Shown piece by piece: positions 1-6,984 of a DNA stretch of 64,000 nt (positions are counted from its first letter, which is position 1; the number at the start of each line of letters is the position of its first letter). Origin of the DNA: Streptomyces xanthophaeus (GTDB taxonomy: Bacteria > Actinomycetota > Actinomycetes > Streptomycetales > Streptomycetaceae). The DNA is taken from the NCBI RefSeq assembly GCF_000725805.1, contig NZ_JOFT01000033.1:1-64000 (forward strand), read 5' to 3'. The notes beneath the pieces were generated by a model that had not been told where the DNA came from, made no database searches, and was given only the letters and a program-made list of their open reading frames with translations. The translations under genes and the position numbers were made by a program.

Positions 1-99
1 CAGATCATCCGACTCGTAGAGGGCGATCCCGTCCTCACGCGTCAGCCGCTCGCCGGAGCGGACCTTCTCCTCCAGCTCGCGCTTCAGCCCAGCGTCCAT
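1..99 (-). CDS. mqnE: Aminofutalosine synthase MqnE, 5' end only
   Basis: The first 33 codons of a gene running off the left edge start with ATG at 99 and read through to base 1 without a stop. The residues (MDAGLKRELEEKV, then GERLTREDGIALYESDDL) match what I remember of the N-terminus of actinobacterial MqnE, the radical-SAM enzyme that makes aminofutalosine from chorismate-derived enolpyruvyl benzoate in the futalosine menaquinone pathway. The SAM cluster motif lies outside the window, so identity rests on this short N-terminus and on ubiX, mqnP and the UbiD gene being neighbours. MqnC, a related radical-SAM enzyme of the same pathway, is the main alternative. Confidence 0.75.
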   Translation of the reverse strand, partial: MDAGLKRELEEKVRSGERLTREDGIALYESDDL

Positions 100-175
100 A
101 CCGGTGGCCCGCCTTCCTCTGTGTCCTCGTGTCCCGCAGTACGGTCCTACTGCCGCGACCGGACCAACCGTACTC

Positions 176-631
176 TCAGCCCTCTTCGGGAAGTTCCCCG
201 ACCCGGTTCTCCCACTTCGTGGAGAGCACGATCGTGGTACGGGTGCGCGAGACGCCCTTGGTTCCCGAGAGCTTGCGGATGATCTTCTCCAGCCCGTCCA
301 CGTCGCTGGCGCGGACCTTGAGCATGAAGGAGTCGTCGCCGGCGATGAACCAGCAGTCCTCGATCTCCGCCAGGTCGCGCAGCCGCCGGGCCACGTCCTC
401 GTGGTCCGCCGCGTCGGAGAGGGAGATGCCGATCAGCGCCGTGACGCCGAGGCCCAGCTCGGCCGCGGCCACGGTGGCCCGGTAGCCGGTGATGACGCCG
501 GCCGTCTCCAGACGGTTGATGCGGTCGGTGACGCTGGGGCCGGAGAGGCCCACGAGACGGCCCAGTTCCGCGTACGAGGCACGGCCGTTCTCACGAAGTG
601 CCTGGATGAGCTGCCTGTCCACCGTGTCCAT
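176..631 (-). CDS. Lrp/AsnC family transcriptional regulator
   Basis: This 151-residue protein is the usual size for Lrp/AsnC. An N-terminal winged helix-turn-helix (about residues 3-50, with the recognition helix around GLSGPSVTDRINRLE) is followed by a RAM ligand-binding domain (about 65-140). The ATG at 631 was chosen because MDTVDRQLIQAL is the canonical family start; the frame stays open upstream without family-like sequence. Such proteins form octamers that sense amino acids or other small molecules. The gene lies between mqnE and ubiX, with a palindrome in its upstream region (690-709) that could be its operator. Whether it controls menaquinone genes is inference. Confidence 0.88.
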   Translation of the reverse strand: MDTVDRQLIQALRENGRASYAELGRLVGLSGPSVTDRINRLETAGVITGYRATVAAAELGLGVTALIGISLSDAADHEDVARRLRDLAEIEDCWFIAGDDSFMLKVRASDVDGLEKIIRKLSGTKGVSRTRTTIVLSTKWENRVGELPEEG

Positions 632-689
632 TACGTGGAGCCTTCCATTATTCGGCGATCCTGCAAGTCTAGGTATAGAATCTAAGGCA

Positions 690-709
690 CACAGGGTCAA
701 CACCCTGTG
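690..709. promoter_or_regulatory. Palindrome between divergent Lrp gene and small ORF
   Basis: CACAGGGT and ACCCTGTG form a perfect 8-bp inverted repeat with a CAAC spacer. It lies 59 bp upstream of the Lrp-family start and 44 bp upstream of the small gene on the other strand. A TAGAAT hexamer at 676-681 could be a -10 for the rightward transcript, which would place the palindrome at the start of that transcript. An autoregulatory operator is the likely role; a transcript hairpin is the alternative. Confidence 0.45.
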
Positions 710-752
710 AATCTTTCAACAGATCAATGACGATCTTCAGGAGTGGTTCACC

Positions 753-887
753 GTGTACACGATCGAGATGGCCTACGCACACATGCGGCAGCTCCAGGAG
801 CTGGCCAACCGATCCCGTGCCCACCAGCCCGCCGCCGCGCACCGCGTGGACAAGACCCGCAAGCCCGGCCGCGCCAAGAAGGCCTAG
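753..887 (+). CDS. Small basic protein, 44 residues, function unknown
   Basis: A GTG start at 753 has a good AGGAG ribosome site at 739-743 (9-nt spacing) and opens a 44-codon frame ending in TAG at 885-887. The protein begins with a short amphipathic stretch (YTIEMAYAHMRQLQELANRS) and ends in a basic tail (KTRKPGRAKKA). GC-biased third positions and the ribosome site argue that it is translated. Its stop codon is interleaved with that of ubiX on the opposite strand: both use the same CTAG at 884-887. I do not recognise a family. The basic tail would suit nucleic-acid or membrane-surface binding, which is speculation. Confidence 0.6.
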   Translation: MYTIEMAYAHMRQLQELANRSRAHQPAAAHRVDKTRKPGRAKKA

Positions 888-1597
888 CCAACGCTGCTTG
901 CCCCCTCGGGAGGGCGCGAGCCCTCGGGCCCGCCCTCCCTCATGGCTCCACCGAGCTCCCCGTCCCAACGGCGGTACAGCCGGTGCGGCACCCCTGCCGC
1001 GTCCAGCACCCGCCCCGCGACGAAGTCCACCAGATCCTGGATGTGCGTCGCACCCGAGTAGAACGCCGGAGAGGCGGGCAGCACGACCGCGCCCGCCTCG
1101 TCCAGCGTCACCAGGTGTTTCAGCGTCTGACCGTGCAGCGGGGTCTCCCGCACGGCCATCACCAGCGTGCGCCGCTCCTTGAGCGTCACGCTCGCCACGC
1201 GCTGGAGCAGGTCCTTCGACAGTCCGAGCGCCACCCCCGCCACGCAGGCTGTGGACGCGGGGACGACGAGCATCCCCTTGACCGGGTACGAACCCGAGCT
1301 CGGGCCCGCCGCGAGGTCACCGGCCCCCCAGTAACGGATGTCGCCCGCCGGGACGTCGAAGGTGCCCGGCTTGCCGTCGGCCCCCCGGGCCAGCCACTGC
1401 GCCAGGTCCTCCCGCCAGTGCGCGTCCCGGAAGGCGATCCCGGTCTCGTCCAGGAGGGTGAGCCGCGAGGCCCGGCTCACCACCAGGTCCACGCTTTCCC
1501 CCGCCGCCAGCAGCCCGCGGAGCACGGAAGCCGCGTACGGGGTCCCGGACGCCCCGGATACCCCGACCACCCACGGGGTGCGCTTGCGCTCAGTCAT
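884..1597 (-). CDS. ubiX: UbiX-family flavin prenyltransferase (MqnM-type)
   Basis: UbiX enzymes attach a dimethylallyl group to FMN, making the prenylated flavin that UbiD-type decarboxylases need. The 237-residue protein shows the N-terminal nucleotide-binding loop GVSGASG (12-18), the core VVPASTACVAG (111-121), the conserved ERRTLVMAVRETP segment (141-153) and the PAF(Y) loop near 177-180. The ATG at 1597 has a GGAGGT ribosome site just upstream. It almost certainly supplies cofactor to the UbiD-type enzyme at 4082-5536, and the pair does the late decarboxylation of futalosine-route menaquinone synthesis. The tail after residue 215 is low-complexity and actinobacterial in style. Confidence 0.92.
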   Translation of the reverse strand: MTERKRTPWVVGVSGASGTPYAASVLRGLLAAGESVDLVVSRASRLTLLDETGIAFRDAHWREDLAQWLARGADGKPGTFDVPAGDIRYWGAGDLAAGPSSGSYPVKGMLVVPASTACVAGVALGLSKDLLQRVASVTLKERRTLVMAVRETPLHGQTLKHLVTLDEAGAVVLPASPAFYSGATHIQDLVDFVAGRVLDAAGVPHRLYRRWDGELGGAMREGGPEGSRPPEGASSVG

Positions 1598-1682
1598 ACC
1601 TCCGAGACTATCCGGCCACTGCGGGCGGGCACTCGGTAAGGTGTCCCGACGTTCCTCGGTGGGACGGTACGAGGGGGCGCAG

Positions 1683-2282
1683 TTGAGTACGACCACGGTT
1701 CAGAGCTGGACGCGGAGCGACCGGGCGAAGGCCGCCGGGCAGCTGATGCTCGGCTGGATAGCCCTGCTCTGGCTGCTGGAGGCGGTCGATCTCGTCACCG
1801 GTCACGCGCTGGACCCGTACGGCATCAGCCCCCGCGACCCCGACCGGCTCATCGGCATCGTCGCCCACCCGTTCCTGCACTTCGGCTTCGCCCACGTGGC
1901 GGCCAACAGCCTCCCGCTGCTGGTCCTCGGCTTCGTCACCGCGCTCAGCGGGATCCGCCGCTTCCTCGCGGTGAGCGCGCTGATCTGCCTCGCCGTCGGC
2001 GTGGGCTCCTGGCTGGTCGCCCCGCCGCACACCCTGGGGGCCGGAGCCTCGGGCCTGGTCTTCGGCCTCTTCGGCTACGTGGTGGTCCGCGGCTTCGTCG
2101 AACGCAGCGCCCTGGGCATCGCGGTGGGCCTGACGGCCGCCGCCTACTGGGGCGGCTCGTTCCTCCTCGGCGTGGTGCCGACGGACTCCGGGGTCGGCTG
2201 GTACGCCCACCTCATCGGCCTCGTCGCGGGCGTGCTGACCGCCCTGTTCTTCCGTCGGCCGGCCCGGCGGAACGCCCTTTAG
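1683..2282 (+). CDS. Rhomboid-family intramembrane serine protease
   Basis: This 199-residue polytopic membrane protein has about six hydrophobic helices. The rhomboid signatures are present: an HFGFAHVAANS segment (H66, H71, N75) like the family's H-x4-H-x3-N motif, GASG with catalytic Ser123, and His176 in YAHLIGLVAG in the last helix. The serine-histidine dyad looks intact, so it is likely an active protease that cleaves single-pass membrane substrates. A TTG at 1683 preceded by GAGGGGG is the best start; an in-frame ATG lies about 20 codons in. It converges on mqnP, and the two stop codons overlap (2279-2282). Substrates cannot be told from the sequence. Confidence 0.87.
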   Translation: MSTTTVQSWTRSDRAKAAGQLMLGWIALLWLLEAVDLVTGHALDPYGISPRDPDRLIGIVAHPFLHFGFAHVAANSLPLLVLGFVTALSGIRRFLAVSALICLAVGVGSWLVAPPHTLGAGASGLVFGLFGYVVVRGFVERSALGIAVGLTAAAYWGGSFLLGVVPTDSGVGWYAHLIGLVAGVLTALFFRRPARRNAL

Positions 2283-3202
2283 GGCCTCAGGCCGCGGACC
2301 GCCAGGTCGAGCACCGCGCACACGAAGAGGGCGATCCCGATGAAGCCGTTGACCGTGAAGAACGCGCGGTTCAGGCGGGACAGGTCGTGCGGCTTCACGA
2401 TGGTGTGCTCGTAGCAGAAGGCGGCCGCGACGATCACCAGGCCCGCCCAGAACAGCACCCCCGCACCCGTGGCCAGGGCGAACCAGACCAGCAGGGCCGT
2501 GGTCACGACGTGCGCGCCGCGGGCCCCCCAGAGGGCGGCCGGGACACCGAAGCGGGCCGGGACGGACCTGACGCCCTCCGCGCGGTCCGCGGCGACGTCC
2601 TGGGAGCCGAAGATCAGGTCGAATCCGCCGATCCACACCCCGACGGCGAGGCCGAGGATCACCGCGTCCCAGGACCACTCCCCGGTGACGGCGAGCCAGG
2701 CACCGATCGGCCCTATGGCCTGGGCGAGGCCCAGGATGGCGTGCGGGAAGTCCGTGAACCGCTTGCCGTACGGGTACACGACCATCGGGACGACCGCGAG
2801 GGGCGCCAGCATCAGGCAGAGCGGATTGAGCAGCGCCGCCGAGCCGAGGAAGAAGACGAGCGCGATCCCCGCCCCGGTCCACGCGGACCGGACCGACACC
2901 GCACCGGTGACCAGCTCGCGGCCCGCCGTGCGGGGATTGCGGGAGTCGATCTCGCGGTCGATGATCCGGTTGGCGGCCATCGCGAAGGTCCGCAGCCCGA
3001 CCATGCAGACGGTGACGAGCCCCAGGGTGCCCCAGTGCACCGAGCGGTCGGTCTGGAACATGGCGGTGAGCGCGGCGATGTAGGCGAAGGGCAGCGCGAA
3101 GACCGAATGCTCGATCATGACGAGCCGCAGGAACGCCTTGACCTTCCCGGTCACCTGCGGCGCGGGCCCGGACCCGACCACTTCGTCGGCGGTGGTCATC
3201 AT
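2279..3202 (-). CDS. mqnP: UbiA-family menaquinone prenyltransferase MqnP
   Basis: This 307-residue integral membrane protein has 8-9 predicted helices. Both aspartate-rich motifs of UbiA enzymes are present: N79-x2-D82-x3-D86 (NRIIDREIDSRNP) and D195/D202/D206 (FDLIFGSQDVAADRAEG). These bind Mg-diphosphate and prenylate the aromatic ring, here expected to be the 1,4-dihydroxy-6-naphthoate intermediate or its derivative. It is the last gene of an operon coupled by four-base ATGA/GTGA overlaps; its ATG at 3202 overlaps the stop of the unknown gene before it. A second ATG directly follows, so the start is certain to one codon. Confidence 0.93.
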   Translation of the reverse strand: MMTTADEVVGSGPAPQVTGKVKAFLRLVMIEHSVFALPFAYIAALTAMFQTDRSVHWGTLGLVTVCMVGLRTFAMAANRIIDREIDSRNPRTAGRELVTGAVSVRSAWTGAGIALVFFLGSAALLNPLCLMLAPLAVVPMVVYPYGKRFTDFPHAILGLAQAIGPIGAWLAVTGEWSWDAVILGLAVGVWIGGFDLIFGSQDVAADRAEGVRSVPARFGVPAALWGARGAHVVTTALLVWFALATGAGVLFWAGLVIVAAAFCYEHTIVKPHDLSRLNRAFFTVNGFIGIALFVCAVLDLAVRGLRP

Positions 3203-3606
3203 GCGAGGCTCCTGCGGAAGGCTTGGAATTCGGTGCGCAGCTCGTCGGCCGCGACGTGGTCGAGGTCGAGGTCCAGGTGGACCACTGCGTCATCGCCGTT
3301 CGGCGTGAGCTGCGCCAGGAAGGCGAACGCGTCCTCCACGGGGAGCGCGCGCACCGTCAATGGGTTGTTCCGTCCCGGCGTCAGCCTCGTGGTGAAGGCC
3401 TCGTCCCCGTCCATGCCGGCGATCAGCCGGTCGGTGAAGGCGATGACCTCGTCGGGCTCTATGCCCTCGACCTCGAAGTCCGCGGACAGCTCGCCGTACC
3501 AGTCGGCGGTCAGCCGCCAGTGGTCCTCGTGGCCGGGCACCACGGAGAGCGCCACCTCGGCGCGGCCGTAACCGAGCCGGAGCTGCGGCGTCCCGGTCTC
3601 GGTCAT
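3199..3606 (-). CDS. Unknown 135-residue protein in the menaquinone operon
   Basis: This acidic soluble protein has no signal peptide or membrane helix. It is rich in beta-type segments (QLRLGYGRAEVALSVVP, HWRLTADWYGEL) and ends in VAADELRTEFQAFRRSLA. Start and stop are fixed by ATGA overlaps with the genes on either side (ATG at 3606; TGA at 3199-3201), so it is translationally coupled between the UbiD-type decarboxylase and MqnP. Its last residues, FRRSLA, are also the last residues of the next gene upstream, and the DNA around both stops is nearly the same. I do not recognise a family; an accessory role in the pathway or simple hitch-hiking are both possible. Confidence 0.8.
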   Translation of the reverse strand: MTETGTPQLRLGYGRAEVALSVVPGHEDHWRLTADWYGELSADFEVEGIEPDEVIAFTDRLIAGMDGDEAFTTRLTPGRNNPLTVRALPVEDAFAFLAQLTPNGDDAVVHLDLDLDHVAADELRTEFQAFRRSLA

Positions 3607-4085
3607 GCGAGGCTCCGGCGGAAGGCTTCGAGGTCGGCCAGGAGGCTCGGGCGGGAGATCGTGCCCGTCTCCAGGGAGACCGTGGGCGCGCCCTCGGGCT
3701 CGGGCGGGGTGGCGTGGACCGTGAACACGTAGCCCTCGCCCGTGCGGACGTGGGTGCTCGGGCGGCCGTCGAGCCGCAGCACCGCGCCGGCCTCGACGGT
3801 GAACGGCTCGCCGGTGCCCAGCGCGGCCTGCAGCCGCTCGGCGAAGTCGTCGGCCTCGGCGTCGCGCAGGCCGGGCAGCTCGAAGCCGCCGTCGCACTCG
3901 AAGCCGTCGTCCAGCACCAGGGCCCACACGTTGCCCGGGCCCGCGAACTCCTCGGCGGAGACGCCCGCCTGTTCGGCGGCGGCCCGGACCCCCGGGTCCG
4001 CCGGGTCGAGCCTCGGGCGCGTGAGGAGCATGAACGTCGTGTCCCCGCCGATGAACAGCGCCGGTCCGCCGAAGTCGGAACTCAC
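3603..4085 (-). CDS. Unknown 160-residue protein in the menaquinone operon
   Basis: GTG at 4085 overlaps the stop of the UbiD-type gene (GTGA), and its own TGA overlaps the ATG of the following gene, so both ends are well supported. The protein is soluble and acidic, with MSSDFGGPALFIGGDTTFML at the N-terminus, a central GNVWALVLDDGFECDGGFELPG segment split by several acidic residues, and the C-terminus LLADLEAFRRSLA. It shares the terminal FRRSLA with its downstream neighbour, suggesting that the two arose by duplication or exchange at the 3' end. No catalytic motif is visible and I do not recognise a family. Confidence 0.8.
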   Translation of the reverse strand: MSSDFGGPALFIGGDTTFMLLTRPRLDPADPGVRAAAEQAGVSAEEFAGPGNVWALVLDDGFECDGGFELPGLRDAEADDFAERLQAALGTGEPFTVEAGAVLRLDGRPSTHVRTGEGYVFTVHATPPEPEGAPTVSLETGTISRPSLLADLEAFRRSLA

Positions 4086-5536
4086 AGGCCGTACTCCTTC
4101 CAGCGGCGGTCGACGAGGGCCGCGGTCGCCGGGTCGGACTCGACCATGTCGGGCCAGCCGCCGTCGCGGGTGTAGCCCTCCTCGGGGAGCTTCTTCGTGG
4201 CGTCGATGCCCGCCTTGCCGCCCCAGAACTGTTGGTACGAGGCGTGGTCCAGGTGGTCGACGGGGCCCTCGACGATCGTGAGGTCGCGGGAGTAGTCCGT
4301 GTTGCCCAGGGCCCGCCAGGAGACCTCGTGCAGGTCGTGGACGTCGCAGTCGGAGTCCACCACGATGATCAGCTTGGTCAGCGACATCATGTGCGCGCCC
4401 CAGATGGCGTGCATGACCTTCTGCGCGTGCTTGGGGTACTTCTTGTCGATCGAGACGATCGCGCAGTTGTGGAAGCCGCCCGACTCCGGCAGGTGGTAGT
4501 CCACGATGTCCGGGACGATGATCTTGAGCAGCGGCAGGAAGAAGCGTTCCGTCGCGCGGCCCAGCGGACCGTCCTCCGTCGGCGGCCGGCCGACGACGAT
4601 CGACTGGAGCAGCGGACGCTTCCGCATGGTCACGCAGTCGATCTTCAGCGCGGGGAAGGGCTCCTGCGGGGTGTAGAAGCCGGTGTGGTCGCCGAAGGGG
4701 CCCTCCGGGAGCGTCTCGCCCGGCTCCAGCCAGCCCTCGATCACGACCTCCGCGTTGGCCGGGACCTGGAGCGGCACGGTCTTGCAGTCGACCATCTCGA
4801 TCCGCTTGCCCGCGACGAACCCGGCGAAGAGGTACTCGTCGATGTCGCCCGGCAGCGGCGCGGTGGACGCGTACGTGACGGCCGGCGGGCAGCCGAAGGC
4901 GATCGCGACGGGCAGCCGCTCGCCGCGCTTGGCGGCGACCGCGTAGTGGTTGCGGCTGTCCTTGTGGATCTGCCAGTGCATGCCGATGGTGCGCTTGTCG
5001 TGGCGCTGGAGGCGGTAGAGCCCGAGGTTGCGGACGCCGGTCTCGGGGTGCTTGGTGTGGGTGAGGCCGAGGTTGAAGAAGGAGCCGCCGTCCTTGGGCC
5101 AGGTGAAGAGGGCCGGCAGCTGGTCGAGGTCCACGTCGTCGCCGGTGAGGACGACCTCCTGGACCGGGGCCTCGCCCTTGATCTTCTTCGGGGGCACGTG
5201 GACCATCGAGCCGAGCTTGCCGAAGGCCTCGCGGACACCGATGAAGCCCTGCGGGAGCTCCGGCTTCAGCAGCCCGCCGATCTTCTCGCTGATCTCGGCG
5301 TACGACTTGAGGCCGAGGGCCTTCAGGAGGCGGCGGTCGGTCCCGAAGACGTTCATGGCCAGCGGCATCGCCGAGCCCTTCACGTTCTCGAAGAGCAGGG
5401 CCGGGCCGCCCGCCTTGTTCACCCGGTCCACGATCTCGCCGATCTCCAGGTACGGATCGACTTCGGCCTTGATGCGCTTGAGGTCGCCCTCCCGCTCCAG
5501 AGCCCGGAGCAGCGAGCGGAGATCGTCGTAAGCCAT
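4082..5536 (-). CDS. mqnL: UbiD-family menaquinone biosynthesis decarboxylase (MqnL-type)
   Basis: The 484-residue length and sequence fit UbiD prenyl-FMN decarboxylases. Signatures seen are the N-terminal MAYDDLRSLLRALEREGDL, the substrate/flavin region with NLGLYRLQ and GMHW (around 170-190), the conserved LPEGPFGDHTGFYTP (about 278-292) and the C-terminal DDVD/HDLHEVSWRA region. It removes the carboxyl group from the naphthoate intermediate of futalosine menaquinone synthesis using the cofactor made by UbiX at 884-1597. It heads a four-gene overlapping operon (this gene, two unknowns, mqnP). Oligomeric cytosolic enzyme; the symbol follows the MqnL naming and is inferred from context. Confidence 0.92.
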   Translation of the reverse strand: MAYDDLRSLLRALEREGDLKRIKAEVDPYLEIGEIVDRVNKAGGPALLFENVKGSAMPLAMNVFGTDRRLLKALGLKSYAEISEKIGGLLKPELPQGFIGVREAFGKLGSMVHVPPKKIKGEAPVQEVVLTGDDVDLDQLPALFTWPKDGGSFFNLGLTHTKHPETGVRNLGLYRLQRHDKRTIGMHWQIHKDSRNHYAVAAKRGERLPVAIAFGCPPAVTYASTAPLPGDIDEYLFAGFVAGKRIEMVDCKTVPLQVPANAEVVIEGWLEPGETLPEGPFGDHTGFYTPQEPFPALKIDCVTMRKRPLLQSIVVGRPPTEDGPLGRATERFFLPLLKIIVPDIVDYHLPESGGFHNCAIVSIDKKYPKHAQKVMHAIWGAHMMSLTKLIIVVDSDCDVHDLHEVSWRALGNTDYSRDLTIVEGPVDHLDHASYQQFWGGKAGIDATKKLPEEGYTRDGGWPDMVESDPATAALVDRRWKEYGL

Positions 5537-5624
5537 AGGGGTCAGTATCCGTCACCAACTACGCTGGAAGCGTCACCGGGCCCCTCGTGGGCCGCCGCCA
5601 CTGCCTGGGAGTCGGTCCCGCACC

Positions 5625-5942
5625 GTGCTGCGCTATCTGCCGTTCCTGCTGATCATCGGGCTGACGATCTATGCCTTCATCGACTGCCTGAACACCCCCG
5701 AGGAAGAGGTGAAGCACCTTCCTAAAGTCGTCTGGGTGATCATCATCTTGCTGTTCTCGATCGTCGGTCCAGTGGTCTGGCTGTTCGCGGGCAAGAAGCG
5801 CACCCTCGCCTCCGGCGGCGGGGCGGGCGGCGGGCGCGCGCGCCGGACGCAGTGGGTGGCCCCCGACGACAACCCGGAGTTCCTGAAGTCCCTCAAGGAC
5901 GAGCAGGACGAGAAGGACAAGGGCAAGGGCGACCAGCCGTAG
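5625..5942 (+). CDS. Small membrane protein, PLD-nuclease N-terminal (cardiolipin synthase-like) domain
   Basis: The 105-residue protein has two membrane helices (about 2-19 and 34-53) separated by FIDCLNTPEEEVKHLPKVVW, which matches the PLDc_N family found at the N-terminus of cardiolipin synthases and as stand-alone actinobacterial proteins. A glycine-rich linker and a charged tail (FLKSLKDEQDEKDKGKGDQP) follow. GTG at 5625 is the only reasonable start. No phospholipase HKD motif is present, so it is not an enzyme by itself. It is divergent from the UbiD-type operon; function is unknown. Confidence 0.85.
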   Translation: MLRYLPFLLIIGLTIYAFIDCLNTPEEEVKHLPKVVWVIIILLFSIVGPVVWLFAGKKRTLASGGGAGGGRARRTQWVAPDDNPEFLKSLKDEQDEKDKGKGDQP

Positions 5943-5971
5943 GGCACTCGCAGGGCCGCCGCGCCGCGGCC

Positions 5972-6877
5972 TCAGGCGCCGTCCGCCGCCTGCTGGGCCG
6001 CGCGGGCGAAGGCCCGTACCGGCCCGGTGTGGTCGGCCGCGCGCCAGACCAGCCCGAAGCCGACCGGCTCGGCGTCCGCGAAGGGGACGTAGACCACCCC
6101 GGGCCGGGCGAAGTACGTCGCCGTGTGCGCCGAGGTCAGCAGCGCGCCCCGGCCCGCCGCGACGAGCATCAGCGCCTCCTGCATGTTCGTCACCTCCGGG
6201 CCCCGGCCGATGGGACGCCCCGACGGCGTCCGGGCCGGAGCCTGGCGCTCGCGCCGGTACGGGGGCAGGTCCCCGGCCACGGACAGCAGCGGGACCCCGG
6301 CCAGCTCCTCCAGCCGGACGGACTCCAGCGCGGCCAGCGGATGCCCGGCGGCCACGGCCAGCACCCGCGCCTCGGTGAACAGCGCGGGCCCCTCCCCCAG
6401 GTCGGCCTCCCGGACCGGGAACTCCGCGAACGCCACGTCGAAGGCTCCGCTGCGCAACTGCCCGTACGGATCGGACAGCGGCACCTCGCACACCTCGACG
6501 ACCAGCGCGGGGTGGCTGACCCGCAGGGCTTCGGCGGCCTTCAGGACGAGCTCCCCCGCGGGCGGGGTGGTGAAGCCGACGTGCAGCGGCCCGGCCATCG
6601 GCCCCTCGGCGCGGGCGGTGGCCGCGGCCCGCTCCAGGGCGGCGGCGATGCCCCGGTGGTGGGGTTCGAGGTCGTCGCGCAGCTGCCGGCCCAGCGCGGT
6701 GAGGGCCACGCGGCGGCTGGTGCGCAGGAACAGCGGTGCGCCGACCCGGCGCTCCAGGCGCTGGACGAGCTGGCTGACGCGGGCCCGGGAGAGCAGCATC
6801 CGCTCGGCGGTCCTGCCGAAGTGCAGTTCCCCGGCGAGGATCAGGAAGCAGTCCAGCTCGTCGCGATCGGTCAGCAT
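5972..6877 (-). CDS. LysR-family transcriptional regulator
   Basis: This 301-residue protein is standard LysR length. The N-terminal winged HTH (about 1-60, with HFGRTAERMLLSRARVSQLVQRLE) is followed by a periplasmic-binding-like effector domain from about residue 92 (LHVGFTTPPAGELV). It is divergent from the MFS exporter at 6985, with 107 bp between starts and a palindrome in that gap, the classic arrangement of a LysR regulator controlling its neighbour. The effector is unknown; given the target, a toxic aromatic or antibiotic-like compound is plausible but inferred. Confidence 0.92.
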   Translation of the reverse strand: MLTDRDELDCFLILAGELHFGRTAERMLLSRARVSQLVQRLERRVGAPLFLRTSRRVALTALGRQLRDDLEPHHRGIAAALERAAATARAEGPMAGPLHVGFTTPPAGELVLKAAEALRVSHPALVVEVCEVPLSDPYGQLRSGAFDVAFAEFPVREADLGEGPALFTEARVLAVAAGHPLAALESVRLEELAGVPLLSVAGDLPPYRRERQAPARTPSGRPIGRGPEVTNMQEALMLVAAGRGALLTSAHTATYFARPGVVYVPFADAEPVGFGLVWRAADHTGPVRAFARAAQQAADGA

Positions 6878-6885
6878 GACTGAAC

Positions 6886-6898
6886 GAACGTTGCGTTC
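6886..6898. promoter_or_regulatory. Inverted repeat between LysR gene and MFS gene
   Basis: GAACG-TTG-CGTTC is a perfect 5-bp inverted repeat centred in the divergent promoter region, 9 bp from the LysR-type start codon and about 90 bp from the exporter start. LysR proteins usually bind a dyad with a T-N11-A core near this position. The assignment as operator is inference from symmetry and context. Confidence 0.4.
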
Positions 6899-6984
6899 TT
6901 CGGAGTTGTTCCCCCGAGGGCGGCGGGCGAGGGTGGTGGAGCCGGCAGCGACCCCTTCCCTTCCACCCTCCTGTGAGGACCACC

